A DNA stretch of 32,396 bases from Acidobacteriota bacterium (GTDB lineage: Bacteria > Acidobacteriota > Vicinamibacteria > Vicinamibacterales > UBA2999): contig SHUG01000020.1 in NCBI GenBank assembly GCA_009694735.1, positions 1 through 32,396 of the forward strand, read 5' to 3'. Below the pieces are notes generated by a model, which saw only the letters and a program-made list of their open reading frames with translations, was not told the DNA's origin and did not search any database. The first letter of the stretch is position 1. Each line of letters starts with the position of its first letter. The position numbers and the translations under genes were made by a program. Below are positions 28,024 through 32,396 of this stretch, piece after piece.

Positions 28024-30978
28024 ATGTCTGTTTCGAGTCAGGAATCCTGGTGGCGCGAGTGGCGGCAAACAGCTTTGCCGGTGGCGGTGACGCTCGGCTT
28101 GCTGGCGCTCGGGTTGACCAACGTCGTTTCGCGGGCGACCTCCAACGAAGTTGAAGACGGCGTGCTCTGGGTCGAGCGTGCGGTCGGCGTCGTTGCCGCC
28201 GAAATCGCATCGCCTTCCGCGGCCAGCCGCGCCGGCGTCAGGCCGGGCGACATCCTGCTCGCCATCAACAACCAGCCGATCGACAGTCGCCAGGACGTGC
28301 TTGCACTGCAGCACCAGTCGAATGCTGGCGACCGGCATTCCTACACGCTGCTCAGGCTCGGTTCTCAACAGATCGCCACCGTCTCACTTGCGCCCATGCC
28401 GAGCGGCACCGGGCTGTTCTACTACGTACTCGCGGCCGTCGGCATCTTCACGCTGCTGGTTGGCGCCGCGGTGCGGGCCCGGCGGCCCACCGATCAGGCG
28501 ACGTTGCACTTCTTCTGGCTTTCGGTCGCGTTCTTCGGCGTCTTCACGTTTTCATTCAGCGGCCGGCTCGATCGCGTCGACTGGGTCTTCTACTGGGGCG
28601 ACGTGATTGCGGTGAGCGTGCTGCCGCCGCTCTTCCTGCACTTCGCGCTGGTCTTCCCGGAGCGGCCACACATGCCGGGCTACTCCGCGGTGCTTGCCCG
28701 CTGGCTGCCGGCCATTTACCTGCCCGGGGCGGTATTGGGCTCCACGCGCGCGCTGGCGGTACTGCGCTCGAGCGTCGATCCCGAGTACTTCATCCGCGTG
28801 ATCACGCTGCTCGATCGTCTCGAGTACGTCTACCTCGTGGCGTTTAGCGCCGCTGGATTGGCCGTGTTGCTGCGCGCCCTGTCGCGTGCGCGGTCGGTTA
28901 CCGTCAAGCGCCAGTTGCGCTGGATCGTGTGGGGCACCGCCCTCGGCGCCGTGCCGTTTGCGCTCGGTTACGCCATCCCGTTTGCGCTCGGCGTCGACGC
29001 CTCGATCCCGATGGAGTTGTCGGCCATCCCACTCGGCTTCATCCCGCTGGCGTTCGCCTCGGCCATCATTCGTTATCGCCTGATGGACGTCGAGATCATC
29101 CTCAAGCGCCTGTTGGTCTACACCTCCGCGGTCGCCGCCATCGTCGCCATCTACGTAACGATCCTGCGCGCGTCTGGCGACGACCTGCTCGACGGTGAAT
29201 CGCAGCACCGCTGGATCATCGCCTTCCTGGCCACGGTCGTCGTGATCCTGCTCGCCAAGCCGGTGAAGGACGGCTTGCAGAAGGCCATCGACCGCGCCTT
29301 CTACCGCGATCGTTACGACTATCGCCGCGCGCTGGTCGGTTTCGCCGGCGAGCTGAACAGCGACCTCGACCTGAACCGGCTGGCCGAACGACTGGTCACG
29401 CGCGTCCGCGAGACCATCGAGCTCGATCGCATGGCGTTCCTGCTGGCGACCGATGCCGGCGACTTCGAAGTCATCAGCCACGAGGGCTTCGATAGCCCCC
29501 CGCCGCGCCTCGCCTCGGCGTCGGGTGTCGGCACACGCCTCAATGGCGCCCACACCGTTCGCCTGGACGATCCGCTGGCCGCCACCAGGTTCAGCGCTGA
29601 AGAAGTCGAGTTCTGGCGCGACGCTGGCATCTTCTACTTCGTGCCGTGCGTCACGAAAGAGGCCGCCATCGCCGTGCTCGCGCTCGGCCGTCGCGCCAGC
29701 GGCGAGCCGCTCAGCAGTGAAGACACGGCGCTCGTGACGGCGGTTGCCGCGCAAGCCGCCACCGCGATCGAGAACGGCCGCCTGTATCGCCAGCTGCATC
29801 TCAAGGCCTCCGAACTGGATCGCCTTCATGCCTTCAACGAGAACATCCTTGAATCGCTTGACGATGGGTTGCTGGTGCTGGGGCCGACCGACCACGTCGT
29901 GCGCTGGAACGCGGCACTCGAGCGCATCTACGGGCCCAAACGGGCAAACGTACTCGGTCAGCACGCCGATCAATTGTTTGACTCGCACCTCGTCGAGTTG
30001 TTGAGTGCGGCCCGTCGCGACCATCCGGACGGGACCACCATCTTCCGGGTCCCACTGATGGCCCGCACCGGCCTGGATGGCGCGCGCCTGCTGGTGAACG
30101 TCACGACGGTGCCGCTCCAGACCATGGCCGGCGGATCGCAGGCCGGTACTATCGTCATCATCGAAGACATCACCGAGCGGTCGCAAATGGAAGAGCAGCT
30201 GCGCATCTCGGAGAAGATGGCGTCGCTCGGCCTGCTGGCGGCGGGTGTGGCGCACGAGGTGAACACGCCGCTCACCGGCATCTCCAGCTATACGCAGATG
30301 CTGCTGGAGAACGCCGACCCGGCTGATCCGCGCACACCTGTGCTGGAGAAGATCGAGAAGCAAACCTTCCGCGCCGCGCGCATCGTCAACGGCCTGCTCA
30401 ATCTGTCGCGGCCGAGCGCCGCGGAACAATCGGAGCGAACGGTCGTCGATCTCAATGTGGTCATTGCCGACGTGCTGTCGCTGCTCGAGCACCAGTTCGA
30501 GAAGGGCAGCATCAAGGTGCGCCGCGAGCTCCACGCCGAGCCGGTGCGCGTCATCGGGTTCGAGTTCAAGCTTCAGCAGGTGTTCCTCAACCTCTTCTTG
30601 AACGCCCGAGACGCCATGAGCAGCGGCGGCTGGCTCACCATTTCGACTCGTACTGACGGCCGGGAAGTGGTGGTCGAGGTGGCCGACACCGGCAACGGCA
30701 TCGCTCCCGAACACCTGGCGCGCATTTACGATCCCTTCTTCACGACCAAGGCCATCGGCCAGGGCACGGGGCTCGGGTTGTCGATCACGTACGGCATCGT
30801 TCGCGAGCACGAAGCCACCATTCAATGTGACAGCACGCCGGCGACCGGCACGCGCTTCGAGATTCGGTTCGCGGCCTGCCCTGAGCAAGGTCGATCGGAT
30901 GATCGACCGAGTCGAAGGGCCGCGCCGGGCGGCATCACCGCAGCGGCGACGCCTCTGCAGCAGCGAGCAGGACAGTAA
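28024..30978 (+). CDS. Membrane histidine kinase: PDZ, multi-TM, GAF, PAS, HisKA, HATPase
   Basis: 984 aa from ATG 28024. TM helix at 18-35; extracytoplasmic PDZ domain at about 45-125 (PSAASRAGVRPGDILLAIN); then about seven membrane helices (128-360); a GAF domain (about 425-590); a PAS domain (about 600-715, ENILESLDDGLLVLG); HisKA with phospho-accepting His744 (GVAHEVNTPL); and a HATPase with N, G1 and G2 boxes (NLFLNARDAM, DTGNGI, GTGLGLSI). The kinase core is of the NtrB type, fitting the NtrC-type gene that starts 2 bp after its stop. PDZ in front suggests sensing of misfolded or cleaved envelope peptides (inference). Its last 33 residues are coded partly by a palindromic repeat (30878-30920). 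Confidence 0.93.
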   Translation: MSVSSQESWWREWRQTALPVAVTLGLLALGLTNVVSRATSNEVEDGVLWVERAVGVVAAEIASPSAASRAGVRPGDILLAINNQPIDSRQDVLALQHQSNAGDRHSYTLLRLGSQQIATVSLAPMPSGTGLFYYVLAAVGIFTLLVGAAVRARRPTDQATLHFFWLSVAFFGVFTFSFSGRLDRVDWVFYWGDVIAVSVLPPLFLHFALVFPERPHMPGYSAVLARWLPAIYLPGAVLGSTRALAVLRSSVDPEYFIRVITLLDRLEYVYLVAFSAAGLAVLLRALSRARSVTVKRQLRWIVWGTALGAVPFALGYAIPFALGVDASIPMELSAIPLGFIPLAFASAIIRYRLMDVEIILKRLLVYTSAVAAIVAIYVTILRASGDDLLDGESQHRWIIAFLATVVVILLAKPVKDGLQKAIDRAFYRDRYDYRRALVGFAGELNSDLDLNRLAERLVTRVRETIELDRMAFLLATDAGDFEVISHEGFDSPPPRLASASGVGTRLNGAHTVRLDDPLAATRFSAEEVEFWRDAGIFYFVPCVTKEAAIAVLALGRRASGEPLSSEDTALVTAVAAQAATAIENGRLYRQLHLKASELDRLHAFNENILESLDDGLLVLGPTDHVVRWNAALERIYGPKRANVLGQHADQLFDSHLVELLSAARRDHPDGTTIFRVPLMARTGLDGARLLVNVTTVPLQTMAGGSQAGTIVIIEDITERSQMEEQLRISEKMASLGLLAAGVAHEVNTPLTGISSYTQMLLENADPADPRTPVLEKIEKQTFRAARIVNGLLNLSRPSAAEQSERTVVDLNVVIADVLSLLEHQFEKGSIKVRRELHAEPVRVIGFEFKLQQVFLNLFLNARDAMSSGGWLTISTRTDGREVVVEVADTGNGIAPEHLARIYDPFFTTKAIGQGTGLGLSITYGIVREHEATIQCDSTPATGTRFEIRFAACPEQGRSDDRPSRRAAPGGITAAATPLQQRAGQ
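30878..30920. repeat. Nested palindromic REP-like element in the kinase 3' end
   Basis: Outer arms GCCCT (30878-30882) and AGGGC (30916-30920); inner perfect arms GGTCGATC (30889-30896) and GATCGACC (30901-30908) around GGAT. In frame, encoding about residues 952-966. The outer part resembles widespread CCCTGAGC...GTCGAAGGG repeats. Confidence 0.75.
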
Positions 30979-30980
30979 CC

Positions 30981-32396
<1,416 letters not shown>

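Noticed and set aside
28552-30888. 778-codon open frame antisense to the histidine kinase
   Set aside because: The plus strand has a full kinase with all motifs; the minus frame is an Arg/Asp/His-rich GC-codon shadow with no domain.

Overview
This is a GC-rich bacterial chromosomal window. The gene content suggests an acidobacterium, probably of the Vicinamibacteria type, most likely an uncultured soil lineage. That assignment is inference: it rests on an Acidobacteria-style VWFA-related secreted protein, a stand-alone FHA protein, a plug-less TonB-receptor-like barrel, a zinc-ribbon PilB and many short hairpin or heptamer repeats. No rRNA, tRNA, CRISPR, phage or transposase gene was seen.

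Layout. 1-3854 (minus): end of a BON-domain gene, then a run of TonB-family protein, membrane protein and VWA protein. 4023-5401: an internally shortened beta-propeller gene, an FHA protein and a convergent small methyltransferase. 5436-9781 (plus): a tiny membrane ORF, myo-inositol-1-phosphate synthase, an ExeA-like AAA ATPase and acetyl-CoA synthetase. 9809-10978 (minus): a degenerate GGDEF protein with a C-terminal HTH. 11183-14768 (plus): pilB with a zinc-ribbon tail, a J-domain protein that appears to start at CTG, and a MacB/LolD-type ABC ATPase. 14905-15446: the wreck of a Fic gene. 15502-18959 (minus): methylmalonyl-CoA mutase-type large subunit, then OppD- and OppF-like ATPases. 19404-19724 (plus): a small unknown protein behind a strong promoter and a long leader. 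19730-23259 (minus): glgC, eno and gpmA, a glycogen/lower-glycolysis cluster. 23405-26378 (plus): a secreted protein and an outer-membrane barrel. 26407-27447 (minus): a saccharopine-dehydrogenase-like reductase. 28024-32396 (plus): a PDZ/7TM/GAF/PAS histidine kinase and an NtrC-type sigma54 activator, running off the window, with a sigma54-like promoter in front.

The most unusual layer is the repeats. Heptamer arrays (GGGATCC type) sit in frame inside eno (two places), at the C-terminus of gpmA and at the N-terminus of the VWA gene. A 9-mer array sits in the mutase gene and a nested palindrome at the end of the kinase gene. Two intergenic arrays of small hairpins share the spacer C(A/G)AGCCCCACGAG. 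A second theme is transcription: five genes have a TAnnnT hexamer 6-7 nt before the start codon and no Shine-Dalgarno, which looks like leaderless expression. Two genes (beta-propeller and Fic) look eroded by internal deletion.
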